Assembly (NCBI GenBank): GCA_027858795.1
Contig: JAQICF010000256.1
Coordinates: 1-45,162, forward strand
Direction of reading: 5' to 3'
Origin: Candidatus Delongbacteria bacterium
GTDB taxonomy: Bacteria > Delongbacteria > UBA4055
Length of the DNA: 45,162 nt
This document shows, one piece after another, positions 16,454 to 24,731 of the stretch. The first letter of the stretch is position 1. Each line of letters starts with the position of its first letter. The notes below the pieces were generated by a model that worked only from the letters and a program-made list of their open reading frames with translations, was not told where the DNA came from and ran no database searches. The translations under genes were made by a program, and so were the position numbers.

Positions 16454-17422
16454 CTATTTTCTTAGAAACAAATCAGCCAGCACAATTGCAGCAGCGTTTT
16501 CAACAATGATCGGTGTCCTTAAAGCAAAACAAACATCATGCCTGCCTTCAATAACAAGATCAGTCATTTCTTTAGTTTTAAAATTAAAAGTTCTCTGACC
16601 CTTCCCTATGCTCGAAGTAGGCTTAACAGCAACTCTGAAAACAATTTCATTTCCATTAGAAATTCCCCCATTGATACCACCTGAATTATTCGTAGCAGTA
16701 GTACCTTGTTCATCTATGAAAACATCATTACACTCTGAACCTTTCATCTTTGCAACTTCAAAACCTGCACCAAATTCAATCCCTTTTATCCCAGGGATCG
16801 AGAATATAATATGCGAGATCATACTCTCAACAGAATCAAAGAACGGCTCTCCGAAACCGACAGAAATATTAGATATTCTGCATTCGATAATGCCACCGAC
16901 AGAATCATTTTCTTCTATGATCTCATTGATAACTTTATCAAATTCTGTACTACCTCCCACTTCTATCAATCTTGTAAAGAACTTAACCTCAGGAATGATC
17001 TTTTTAGCTATAACCCCTGCAGCTACGAGTGGTAAAGTCATCCTGCCTGATGATTGACCACCACCAGCGTGATCTCTTTCACCTTTGTATTTAACTTTAT
17101 TTGTAAAGTCAGCATGACCTGGTCTGGGAATATCACTGAACTTATCATAATCCTTAGATTGAGCATCTTTATTGTCAAAATCAATTGATATTATTGCGCC
17201 TGTTGTTTGCCCCTGATAGATACCTGAAATAATATTCGGGATATCAGATTCTATTCTCTTAGTAGTACCTGGTGCACCGCTTTTTCTTTTTAATAAATCA
17301 TCCGTAAAGTCATCCAGAGAAATAGGTATCCCTGAAGGACAACCCACAATATCAATACCGACTTTTTCACCGTGAGACGTACCGTTTATAATAATTTTAA
17401 ATTTATTTCCAAATGTATTCAT
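16454..17422 (-). CDS. aroC: Chorismate synthase
   Basis: A 322-residue enzyme for the last shikimate step, converting EPSP to chorismate with reduced FMN. Family signatures are seen in order: GTSHGEKVG, IPRPGHADFTNKVKY, RDHAGGGQSSGRMT, GIKGIEFGAGFEV, TNNSGGINGGISNGNEI, VKPTSSIGKGQRT and GRHDVCFALRTPIIVENAAAI. It is somewhat shorter than the usual 350-390 residues, but no motif is missing. It is the last gene of the aroB-aroD-aroA-aroC run. The upstream palindromic repeat supplies its ribosome binding site GGAAGGGG, 5 nt before the ATG. Confidence 0.96.
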   Translation of the reverse strand: MNTFGNKFKIIINGTSHGEKVGIDIVGCPSGIPISLDDFTDDLLKRKSGAPGTTKRIESDIPNIISGIYQGQTTGAIISIDFDNKDAQSKDYDKFSDIPRPGHADFTNKVKYKGERDHAGGGQSSGRMTLPLVAAGVIAKKIIPEVKFFTRLIEVGGSTEFDKVINEIIEENDSVGGIIECRISNISVGFGEPFFDSVESMISHIIFSIPGIKGIEFGAGFEVAKMKGSECNDVFIDEQGTTATNNSGGINGGISNGNEIVFRVAVKPTSSIGKGQRTFNFKTKEMTDLVIEGRHDVCFALRTPIIVENAAAIVLADLFLRK

Positions 17423-17428
17423 ATGGTC

Positions 17429-17461
17429 CCCTTCCAGTCGAACACATGGGTTCGACCCTAC
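17429..17461 (-). repeat. Palindromic repeat that ends in the aroC ribosome binding site
   Basis: On the minus strand: GTAGGGTCGAACCC, then ATG, then TGTTCGACTGGAAGGG. The arms GTCGAAC and GTTCGAC pair, and the tail CTGGAAGGG is purine-rich and spaced 5-6 nt from the aroC ATG. A second copy with the same tail precedes rsmI at 24664. Confidence 0.8.
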
Positions 17462-17462
17462 A

Positions 17463-18656
17463 TTAATTGTCCATTATTTTTTCAAGATCCTTGTAGAAAT
17501 CTACATACGATTTTTTCACACATTCAGCGTTTTTAACAGTAATTCCTTTCTCTGAGATAAGACCTGAAATTGCTCCTGCCATTGCAATCCTGTGATCATT
17601 ATGACTGTTTATTTCTCCCCCAATGATCTTTCCACCTTCGATGATCATTTCATCACCTGAAACCGAAATCTTCACTCCGAGTTTAGTGAATTCTTTCACC
17701 AACACTTCTGCCCGGTTACTTTCTTTGTATTTCAATCTTAAAGCACCTTGAATTCTACTTATTCCTTTGCAAGCGGATGCTAGAACGACTAACGGTGGAA
17801 ACAGGTCTGGAGAATCTGTAGCGTTGTAAATAAAAGCTTTTAATTTATTCTTTGAAACAACTATTGAACTGTTTCTAATTTTTACGTCAGCTCCTGCTGT
17901 CTTTACAATATCAATAATATTTTTATCAGGCTGAAATGAACCTAAGTCCAGACCATGAATTTCCACTGAACCAGCAATAGCTCCTGCAACAATAAAGTTA
18001 CTTGCACTGCTCCAGTCATTCTCAACAATTATCTTCTCAGCAGAATAATTCTGACCACCTTTAATCAAAAACTTTTTGTAGTTCTTATGAATCACCTTTA
18101 CACCAAAGCTCTTTAAAACTTCTATAGTCATATCAGTATATTGTTTGCTTTTCAGATTACTCACATTCACAACAGAATCCTCTTTCACTAAAGGAAGTGC
18201 CATTAAAAGCCCCGTGAGGAATTGCGATGTAACAGTTCCGTCAACTGTTACGACACCACCTTTAATAGGTCCTTTTACTAACATAGGTAATAACCCATCT
18301 TTAGATTCAACCGAAACACCAAGTTCTTTCAAAGGTAATTCCATCATTGCAACAGGTCTCTTCATCAGAGAACCTTCACCTGAAATTATAAATTCTTTAT
18401 CCTGCAAAGCTAATATCGGAGTGAACATTCTTAAAGACAAACCTGATTCTCCAAAAGTCAATTCATTAACAATTCCAGACTTTAAATCCTCAACAATTCT
18501 TAATGATACCTCAGAATCATCACAAGTAGAATTATAGACCAAATTTGTTTCAGTATTTGAAAGAAATGAAGCTGCAATTGATCTTTGCAACATTGACTTA
18601 GATGATGGTGGAGTTATTTTACCTGACACTTTTGAATTAGCTATAAATCTATTCAT
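17463..18656 (-). CDS. aroA: 3-phosphoshikimate 1-carboxyvinyltransferase (EPSP synthase)
   Basis: 397 residues. It transfers the enolpyruvyl group of PEP to shikimate 3-phosphate, the sixth shikimate step. Signatures: SKVSGKITPPSSKSMLQRSIAAS at the N-terminus (substrate Lys and Ser), LTFGESGLSLRMF, GSLMKRPVAMMELPLKELG, VTSQFLTGLLMALPL, DWSSASNFIVAGA, SPDLFPPLVVLAS, RLKYKESNRAEV and NDHRIAMAGAISGLI. Two inverse alpha/beta domains of the EPSPS fold fit the length. It lies between aroD (3-bp gap) and aroC. Confidence 0.97.
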   Translation of the reverse strand: MNRFIANSKVSGKITPPSSKSMLQRSIAASFLSNTETNLVYNSTCDDSEVSLRIVEDLKSGIVNELTFGESGLSLRMFTPILALQDKEFIISGEGSLMKRPVAMMELPLKELGVSVESKDGLLPMLVKGPIKGGVVTVDGTVTSQFLTGLLMALPLVKEDSVVNVSNLKSKQYTDMTIEVLKSFGVKVIHKNYKKFLIKGGQNYSAEKIIVENDWSSASNFIVAGAIAGSVEIHGLDLGSFQPDKNIIDIVKTAGADVKIRNSSIVVSKNKLKAFIYNATDSPDLFPPLVVLASACKGISRIQGALRLKYKESNRAEVLVKEFTKLGVKISVSGDEMIIEGGKIIGGEINSHNDHRIAMAGAISGLISEKGITVKNAECVKKSYVDFYKDLEKIMDN

Positions 18657-18659
18657 CGA

Positions 18660-19292
18660 CTATGATATTAAATTAATTATCTCTTTAATTTTCAGTTCAC
18701 TGAACTGACCTTCAGCAGTTCTCTTTCTACCTTGCGGATAGGCATAAGTAAATGGAGCTCCTAGAAACGGTGCTGCAACCCTTGTGATCTTACCGAGATT
18801 ACCCATTCCAAGAGCAATTATCGATCTATCTTTCTCGTATAAACTCATAATATTTGAGTTGTCCTTAAATGAATTGACTTTACAAACCACCTTTGCAATA
18901 TCGGCATGATTATCAAAACATCTATTCACTATTTCATGTAAATTTTTTATATTGGGGCAATTTTCGTAATTATGGTATGAGATGATGACTTTACACTCTG
19001 ACATTTTGGCTGTATTTGCCAAAAACCCATTCATAGTGTAATCATTGGTTAACTCAAGATCAATATATTTAGCTCCAGATTTAATTGCTTTAGCCACCAA
19101 TAATTTTCTCTCGTCGCTAGTATACTTGCCTTCTCTGCAAGTAGCTATAAGGTTCTTGTGAGAAGAAAATATCAGCTCAAGTTCATCATCAGTATAAATA
19201 TTCAGATCCAATCTTATCTCAGCCAATTCAGTATCTTTGATGATATCAATACATTCTTCAACACTTGCTTGTCCTATACTCAGACATATCAT
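18660..19292 (-). CDS. aroD: Type I 3-dehydroquinate dehydratase
   Basis: 210 residues. It dehydrates 3-dehydroquinate to 3-dehydroshikimate through a Schiff base on lysine. Signatures: LAEIRLDLN, LIATCREGKY, YIDLELTND, IISYHNYENCP (catalytic His), ADIAKVVCKVNS (Schiff-base Lys), IALGMGNLGKITRV and APFTYAYPQGRKRTAEGQ. The small size and these motifs set it apart from the type II enzyme. It is 8 bp downstream of aroB and 3 bp upstream of aroA, so it is part of one operon. Confidence 0.95.
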   Translation of the reverse strand: MICLSIGQASVEECIDIIKDTELAEIRLDLNIYTDDELELIFSSHKNLIATCREGKYTSDERKLLVAKAIKSGAKYIDLELTNDYTMNGFLANTAKMSECKVIISYHNYENCPNIKNLHEIVNRCFDNHADIAKVVCKVNSFKDNSNIMSLYEKDRSIIALGMGNLGKITRVAAPFLGAPFTYAYPQGRKRTAEGQFSELKIKEIINLIS

Positions 19293-19300
19293 ATCAGCAC

Positions 19301-20326
19301 CTATAATTTATTGATAAGAGTTTTTAATTCATTTAAATCCATTTTTTCTATAGAAGCTTTCCCTAATCCCTTAAGAAGAATAAAATTGACTCCGTCTTTC
19401 TCATTTTTCTTATCAAATTTAATAGTCTCCATTATATCGTCAATATTACTTGGAAGATCAGTGGGAAGACCGTATTTTTTTAACAACTTTTTGATTTGAA
19501 TAAATACTTTCGTATTAATATAACACTTTTCTACCGAAATTCCTAATGAAGTAGCCATTCCGATACTTATAGCTTCGCCGTGAGTAAGGTCTTCGGCAAG
19601 CTCTATCGCGTGCCCGATAGTATGTCCAAAATTTAAAGTTTTTCTTAAGCCTGATTCCCTTTCATCAATCTTAACGATCTTAGACTTTACACTTATGGAT
19701 TTGAAAAGCAACTCTTCCATAATTTCCCGATCCAGAGAATTAATTCTTTCATAATTTTTGTCTAGTAATTCTAATATCGAAGGATCACCTATGACGCCGT
19801 GTTTTATCAGTTCCCCAAGACCTGATCGGACATCTCTTTCAGGTAAAGTTCTCAGCATCGAAATATCACAAATAACGAATTCAGGTTGATTAAAAACTCC
19901 GATGATATTTTTTAGACCTTTAAAATTGACTCCATTCTTACCACCAATACTTGCATCAACCTGACTCAGTAATGAAGTTGAAACAAAGCCGAAGTCAATG
20001 CCTCTGAGATAAATTGAAGCCACAAAGCCTGTAATATCAGTTACAACTCCCCCACCAACTCCAAGCAGGAATGTATTTCTGTCAGCTTTGAATTCTATGA
20101 GTTTTTCAATGATATATTCAACAGTCTTAAATGACTTTATATTTTCACCTATACTGATAGTGATCGTTCTATATCCTTTGAACTTATCCTCGTAAAAACT
20201 GTGTACATTCTCATCCGTTACAATAATAACTCTGTCAGGATCAATATGATCTCTGATGTTGGCAAATTCAGCACCTATAAATATCTTTGATGTTTTATTT
20301 GAAGTATTTAAAGTAATGGTTTTCAT
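19301..20326 (-). CDS. aroB: 3-dehydroquinate synthase
   Basis: 341 residues. An NAD- and divalent-metal-dependent enzyme that makes 3-dehydroquinate from DAHP. Signatures: LLGVGGGVVTDITGFVASIYLRG, STSLLSQVDASIGGKNGVN, LGELIKHGVIGD, NFGHTIGHAIE and THGEAISIGM (metal-binding His and Glu residues). It is the first aro gene of the run in the direction of transcription, 11 bp downstream of a nitroreductase gene, so it may belong to the same transcript as the two nitroreductases. Confidence 0.97.
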   Translation of the reverse strand: MKTITLNTSNKTSKIFIGAEFANIRDHIDPDRVIIVTDENVHSFYEDKFKGYRTITISIGENIKSFKTVEYIIEKLIEFKADRNTFLLGVGGGVVTDITGFVASIYLRGIDFGFVSTSLLSQVDASIGGKNGVNFKGLKNIIGVFNQPEFVICDISMLRTLPERDVRSGLGELIKHGVIGDPSILELLDKNYERINSLDREIMEELLFKSISVKSKIVKIDERESGLRKTLNFGHTIGHAIELAEDLTHGEAISIGMATSLGISVEKCYINTKVFIQIKKLLKKYGLPTDLPSNIDDIMETIKFDKKNEKDGVNFILLKGLGKASIEKMDLNELKTLINKL

Positions 20327-20337
20327 CTCATCCAGTG

Positions 20338-20904
20338 CTAATCGTAAGTTTTGATCAATCCTTCTCTTCTTGGCGGTCCATCAGCATTATCTTTAGCTTT
20401 ATAGCCAAATGCAACAGCATACAACGGTTGATAACCCTCCGGAATATCACATTGCTTAATAAAATCCTCCACACCAGGAGTATCGAACCATAAGCTTTTA
20501 ATTAAACCATTCCATAGAGAACCAATACTCAGTGATTCAGCTGCAAGTAACATATTCTGAATTGCTGCTGAACAGTCTGCAACCATCGTATTACTCTTTG
20601 GCTCACCTGATACAATAATAAGCAACGGAGCATCATAGAAAAGATCGAATTCTTCATTGTTTGCCAAGGCTATTCTTTTAGGATCAGTTAGATACTTTTT
20701 CGCATTCTCTTTTGTGGATTTATTGATTGTTTCAATGATAGATTTATTTTTAACAACTGTGAAGAACCAGGGTTGTTTATTATTCCCGCTTGGAGCCCAT
20801 AAACCTGCATCTATTATTGATTGTAATTCTTCACCTTTAATCTGTTCTCGTTTAAAGCTTCGGCAGCTTCGGCGCTCCCTGATACATTTTAAAACTTCAT
20901 TCAT
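20338..20904 (-). CDS. Nitroreductase-family flavoprotein
   Basis: 188 residues. An FMN-binding NAD(P)H oxidoreductase fold: RERRSCRSFKREQI at the N-terminus (FMN phosphate contact), AGLWAPSGNNKQPWFFTVV, DAPLLIIVSGE, DCSAAIQNMLLAAESLSIGSLWNG and PLYAVAFGYKA. The physiological substrate is unknown for most members (quinones, nitro compounds, enoates). A second, only distantly similar nitroreductase follows immediately upstream. Confidence 0.9.
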   Translation of the reverse strand: MNEVLKCIRERRSCRSFKREQIKGEELQSIIDAGLWAPSGNNKQPWFFTVVKNKSIIETINKSTKENAKKYLTDPKRIALANNEEFDLFYDAPLLIIVSGEPKSNTMVADCSAAIQNMLLAAESLSIGSLWNGLIKSLWFDTPGVEDFIKQCDIPEGYQPLYAVAFGYKAKDNADGPPRREGLIKTYD

Positions 20905-20917
20905 AATATTTTTCCTT

Positions 20918-21484
20918 TTAATCGATTATGATATCATCCAAACTACGTTTCGGTACGTGATGAACCTGATCCTGATCTCTCCAATACTTTATTTCTCCAT
21001 CAACCACCGGATCTATCACTACTTCTTCCTTTGGTTTTCCAATGGCAACTACAAGCAATATTTCAAAGTTGTCAGCTATTTTAAGGTTTTCCTTCAGTTT
21101 TGGTTTATCAATTGCTCCGAACATACAACCGCCAAGTCCCTTCTCAACCGCACCTAGAAGAATACTCTGAGCTGCAATACCATGATCAACACCTGCGACT
21201 TGCCTAATATCAAGATCCTCAAGTATCACTATGTATCCTGAAGGTCTTTCTCTTTCTTCAGGACCTACCCAGTCAGTTAAATATCCCGCCCACTTAAGAC
21301 ATTCAAAAACTATGCTGTTTTTATATTCATCACAAGATAAAATAAATTTCAAAGGCTGCTTATTTGCTCCTGTAGCTGAGAATCTTGCAAGACCAACGAG
21401 TTCTCTTAGGGTTTCTTCCGATACTTTTTCTTCCTGATAAAATCTTCTATAGCTACGATTCTTTATTACCAGATCTTTAAGCAT
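20918..21484 (-). CDS. Nitroreductase-family flavoprotein (second, divergent copy)
   Basis: 188 residues with the nitroreductase pattern: NRSYRRFYQEEKVSEETLRELV, ARFSATGANKQPLKFIL, DHGIAAQSILLGAVEKGLGGCMFGAI and ILLVVAIGKPKEEVVID. The C-terminal YWRDQDQVHHVPKRSLDDIIID resembles a nitroreductase subgroup of anaerobes. It has the same length as its neighbour, but the sequences differ at most positions, so this is not a recent duplication. The gap to the neighbour is 13 bp. Confidence 0.88.
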   Translation of the reverse strand: MLKDLVIKNRSYRRFYQEEKVSEETLRELVGLARFSATGANKQPLKFILSCDEYKNSIVFECLKWAGYLTDWVGPEERERPSGYIVILEDLDIRQVAGVDHGIAAQSILLGAVEKGLGGCMFGAIDKPKLKENLKIADNFEILLVVAIGKPKEEVVIDPVVDGEIKYWRDQDQVHHVPKRSLDDIIID

Positions 21485-21499
21485 AATTTTACTCCTACT

Positions 21500-22174
21500 T
21501 TAATTATTTTCAACCAATATCATAAATTCACCTTTAAGCTCATGCCTTTTACAATATTGAAAGATCTTAACGGAGGTATCATACAGAACAACTTCTTCAG
21601 GCTGTGTTGCCTTGTAAATGAATAATGTTTTCTTATCATTGAAAACATTTGCAACATCCTCCATCATATCGAGAATCCTGTATGGTGTATCCATTAGAAC
21701 AACAGGAACACGAAGCTTCTTTAATTCCTTAAGTTCAGCTACTCTTTCGTTCTTTGTTTTAGCGATGAAACCTGCAAAATGAAATTTTCGAATATCTATC
21801 GGAGAAAGTGAAAGAAGTGTCATTAAAGCCGAAGCACCCGGGACAGGTACTATAGTAATATTTTTAGCGTAACATCTCTGAAGTAATATCTTACCTGGAT
21901 CTGCAAATACTGGTGTGCCACAATCTGAGATCAAAGCACAATTTTCACCTTTAAGCATAAATTCAGTTACATAATCTGCATCTTTCGCTTCGTTATGCTC
22001 ATTGAATACAAAGAAATCTTTTTTGAATTTATGTGTTCTAAATAAACTGTTCGTAGCAGAAGATTCTTCTGTAATAATCACATCAACACTTTTTAAAATT
22101 TCCAATGCCCTTTCACTGATATCAGCCTTATTCCCTATCGGGATCGCTACTATGTATAATTTACCTTTATTCAA
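21500..22174 (-). CDS. RsmI-like SAM-dependent methyltransferase, divergent paralogue
   Basis: 224 residues of the tetrapyrrole-methylase fold: KLYIVAIPIGNKADISERALEIL, ALISDCGTPVFADPGKILLQ and VPVPGASALMTLLSLSP match RsmI. However, the EDTR motif of true RsmI is EESS here, and the segment after it differs (FFVFNEHNEAKDADYV). The middle FHFAGFIAKTKNERV corresponds to the RsmI FEGFLP segment. True RsmI, the 16S rRNA C1402 ribose methylase, is encoded 1.8 kb away at 23947, so this copy probably has another substrate. Confidence 0.85.
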   Translation of the reverse strand: MNKGKLYIVAIPIGNKADISERALEILKSVDVIITEESSATNSLFRTHKFKKDFFVFNEHNEAKDADYVTEFMLKGENCALISDCGTPVFADPGKILLQRCYAKNITIVPVPGASALMTLLSLSPIDIRKFHFAGFIAKTKNERVAELKELKKLRVPVVLMDTPYRILDMMEDVANVFNDKKTLFIYKATQPEEVVLYDTSVKIFQYCKRHELKGEFMILVENN

Positions 22175-22193
22175 AATGTTGTTCCTTCATTTT

Positions 22194-22270
22194 GTCATTG
22201 CGAGGATTTTAAATCCGTGGCAATCATGTTTTATTTCGATTCAGGGAAGGCGTGGAAGCCTTCCACTACG
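22194..22270. repeat. Composite repeat: GTCATTGCGAGG unit plus GGGAAGGCGT palindrome
   Basis: GTCATTGCGAGGATTT with AAATCCGTGGCAATC (22194-22225) forms an imperfect hairpin. After 18 bp a second hairpin follows, with arms GGAAGGC and GCCTTCC and an ACTACG end (22244-22270). The same pair in the same order occurs at 25622-25693. Confidence 0.8.
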
Positions 22271-22272
22271 CT

Positions 22273-23808
22273 TTATCTTTTCAATGTTTTAATTTCTTTT
22301 TTCGGTTCTTCTTTTTTTATAGAATCTTCTTTTGCCTTCTCTGTTTCTACTTTGATCTTCTTCTTCTTTACAACAGGTGTTGGTATGTTAATTTTCTTCT
22401 TACGTTTTGGCTTTGGTTTGTCATACTTAATTCCCTGTTTTTCTGCTAAAACTTTTATCTGTTCACTCATAATCTTATCAAGGTTATTTTTCTTTTCACC
22501 TTTATTTGTACTAGAAGATTTGATCTTACGAGCTTTCTCTTTAGAAACTGAAGGTGCTGTTGCCATAAAATCATCAGCATCCTCTTTTGCCTGTTCCAGT
22601 GATTTAGTATCACTTCTTGATCGTTCAGCTTTTTTCTTTGCTCTGTCTTCCATAAATTTAGCCGAGGTAGAAAGCACATCTCCAACTTCTGAAACACTCA
22701 TTGTTTCCATTTCCTCAAGTACAACTTCGCGATCACCTTCTGTAATTACAGCATATTCCTTACCTTTGTCGTCCGTAACATTCTGAGTATAAGTCAGGTA
22801 TGAGAAAGTACCATTTGTCTGATTTGCAATATCCTGGAAATATTCCACGCCTTTGTTACTGTTACCTGAGCACGATATTGAACTTATTGATAATGAAAAT
22901 GATTTTGCGTTTTTTATAATATCTTTTTGTTTGTAATCTTGTTTATAATTCAAGTGAGGTTCAGCATCTCCAATCAAGAAGCAAAGTTTTCCGACCTTTG
23001 TATTATCTTTTGACCATTTAAGCTTATTTACACCCATGTATAAGGCTTCTTTTACGGATTCAGGGAAATCTCCTCCACCAGAAGCAGAAAGTCTGTTAAT
23101 ATCGTTCTTTATCTCTTTTATGTTTGATTTGAAGTCATATATCTTTGTCACATATGGATCAGACCTGTCTTTGTAATCGACTACTGCAAATTTTACGACC
23201 GGCTGAGGTACACCTTGAAGAATTTCATCGATCATCATAATAATTTTCTCTTTCACAACATTTATCTCATCTCCCATACTTCCTGTTGTGTCAATAATGA
23301 AAGCAACTTCAAGTTCGGGACCTGATCCAGGTACATTCGAAGCTCCAAGTAAGTCAGAATAAATTTTACCGGATAATTGATCTGCTGAATCGAATATATT
23401 ATCATTACCTTTTCCTTTCACTGACTGTGTTGAAATGACATCACCGGTTTCCACATCAAGAACTTTACTTACCATTCTGTAAGCTGAATTTACAAATGTA
23501 ATACTTCCGGTCAGGATGTATTTTGCTCCTGAAAGTTTTCCAATCTTTGATTGTTCTTTCTCAGTGACTAATCCGCTGTTCTTAAAGTTCAACTCTTCGA
23601 TAAGGTTCTGTATCTTTTCTCTCTCAATGATGGTAAGGTTATTTTTCTCAGCTAAGTTTGTGATCAGAATATCACTTATACCACTTGAAAGATAATCCAT
23701 ATCTCCGTTACTGTTATTAATGGAAAAATTAAGAACTGCCATTTTTGTTTCATTTGCAAATACGCTAAATACGATGCTGAAGATTATAATTCCGATGATA
23801 TTCTTCAT
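22273..23808 (-). CDS. Exported VWA-domain protein with CsgG/FlgO-like N-terminal domain
   Basis: 511 residues. A signal peptide (about 1-18, FSIVFSVFANE) is followed by a curli CsgG/FlgO-type domain (about 20-155: MAVLNFSINNSNGDMDYLSSGISDILI, LTIIEREKIQNLI, GAKYILTGSI, RMVSKVLDVETGDVIS). The von Willebrand factor A domain (about 163-345) has MIDAS-like DTTGSMGDE, VVDYKDRSDPY and IGDAEPHLNY. The last 120 residues are Lys/Glu/Ser-rich and look disordered. Secreted VWA proteins bind metal and protein partners; here the CsgG-like part suggests an envelope site. Its function is unknown. It is flanked on both sides by RsmI-type genes. Confidence 0.85.
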   Translation of the reverse strand: MKNIIGIIIFSIVFSVFANETKMAVLNFSINNSNGDMDYLSSGISDILITNLAEKNNLTIIEREKIQNLIEELNFKNSGLVTEKEQSKIGKLSGAKYILTGSITFVNSAYRMVSKVLDVETGDVISTQSVKGKGNDNIFDSADQLSGKIYSDLLGASNVPGSGPELEVAFIIDTTGSMGDEINVVKEKIIMMIDEILQGVPQPVVKFAVVDYKDRSDPYVTKIYDFKSNIKEIKNDINRLSASGGGDFPESVKEALYMGVNKLKWSKDNTKVGKLCFLIGDAEPHLNYKQDYKQKDIIKNAKSFSLSISSISCSGNSNKGVEYFQDIANQTNGTFSYLTYTQNVTDDKGKEYAVITEGDREVVLEEMETMSVSEVGDVLSTSAKFMEDRAKKKAERSRSDTKSLEQAKEDADDFMATAPSVSKEKARKIKSSSTNKGEKKNNLDKIMSEQIKVLAEKQGIKYDKPKPKRKKKINIPTPVVKKKKIKVETEKAKEDSIKKEEPKKEIKTLKR

Positions 23809-23851
23809 AGTTCATCCTCATTTATTGTCATTTTTTTTTTCTTATTTATTC

Positions 23852-23877
23852 GTCATCCTGAATTTATTTCAGAATCT
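23852..23877. repeat. Palindromic repeat, GATCCTGAA family, one mismatch
   Basis: Arms ATCCTGAA and TTCAGAAT: one arm has changed without compensation, unlike the other copies. It lies in the gap upstream of the VWA gene. Confidence 0.8.
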
Positions 23878-23946
23878 GTTTTAATTGTTTTCACCTTATT
23901 CGGTACGCATTCCTGAGTACCCTACAGACCTACTACTTACCACTAT

Positions 23947-24657
23947 TTACTGTTTGTATTTGTTTACCTTAACTCTCTTTTCCTGTTTCTTTGCTTCGAT
24001 TACGATAACAAACTCACCTTTGGGTTCATTTTCAGTAAAATGTTGCACAACTTGGTCAAAAGAACCTGATACAAATTCTTCATACGTTTTTGTCATTTCT
24101 CTGAGGACAGCAACTTTCCTATCACTGAAATAAAGATTTAACTCTGCTAGAGTTTTTATTATCCTATGTACAGATTCATAAAATATAATAGTTCTAACTT
24201 CATCTTTCAAAGATTCTAACCTGGTCTTTCTACCTTTCTTGTGAGGCAGAAAACCTTCAAACACAAATCTATCGGTTGGCATACCTGAAACAGCGATGGC
24301 ATTTATAGCAGCCGTTGCACCCGGAACACCAACAACTTCTATACCTTTTTCTCGTGCTGCTCTGACGATCACAAATCCTGGATCAGAAATACATGGCGTT
24401 CCTGCATCAGATACTAAAGCTACATTCTGACCATTTAAAACTTTTAGAAGAATCTGATCAGATCTATAATTTTTATTATGATCGTGATAACTTGTAAGAT
24501 TTGTTTCAATTTCATATTCTTTCATGAGCAATCCAGTACGTCTTGTATCCTCACATGCTATAAGATCACAGTTCTTCAATGTTTCCACCGCTCTGAAAGT
24601 CATATCTCCAAAGTTACCTATCGGAGTCGAAACTATATATAATTTTCCTGTTGTCAT
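23947..24657 (-). CDS. rsmI: 16S rRNA (cytidine-1402-2'-O)-methyltransferase RsmI
   Basis: 236 residues. Canonical RsmI motifs are present: LYIVSTPIGNFGDMTFRAVETL, CEDTRRTGLLM, SYHDHNK, VALVSDAGTPCISDPG, VGVPGATAAINAIAVSGMPTDRFVFEGFLPHKKG and REMTKTYEEFVSG. It methylates the ribose of C1402 in the decoding centre. The C-terminal extension (KKQEKRVKVNKYKQ) is short and basic. The ribosome binding site GGAAGGG, 6 nt upstream of the ATG, is the end of a palindromic repeat. Confidence 0.96.
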   Translation of the reverse strand: MTTGKLYIVSTPIGNFGDMTFRAVETLKNCDLIACEDTRRTGLLMKEYEIETNLTSYHDHNKNYRSDQILLKVLNGQNVALVSDAGTPCISDPGFVIVRAAREKGIEVVGVPGATAAINAIAVSGMPTDRFVFEGFLPHKKGRKTRLESLKDEVRTIIFYESVHRIIKTLAELNLYFSDRKVAVLREMTKTYEEFVSGSFDQVVQHFTENEPKGEFVIVIEAKKQEKRVKVNKYKQ

Positions 24658-24663
24658 TTAAAT

Positions 24664-24726
24664 CCCTTCCAGATGAACACATGGGTTCATCCCTACAGTA
24701 CATCCTCGGACTTGATCCGGGGATCC
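24664..24726. repeat. Two palindromic repeats; the first gives the rsmI ribosome binding site
   Basis: 24664-24696: on the minus strand GTAGGGATGAACCC, ATG, TGTTCATCTGGAAGGG, with arms ATGAAC and GTTCAT. It differs from the copy at 17429 (GTCGAAC/GTTCGAC) by paired changes, but has the same CTGGAAGGG tail. 24698-24726: a different unit (CATCCTCGGACTTGATCC with GGGGATCC), like the widespread GGACTTGATCCGG-type repeats. Confidence 0.8.
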
Positions 24727-24731
24727 ATTTT

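Noticed and set aside
22217..22786. 189-codon plus-strand frame opposite the VWA gene tail
   Set aside because: Its Phe/Ser-rich sequence is the antisense of a Lys/Glu-rich coding tail; no homology or start signal.
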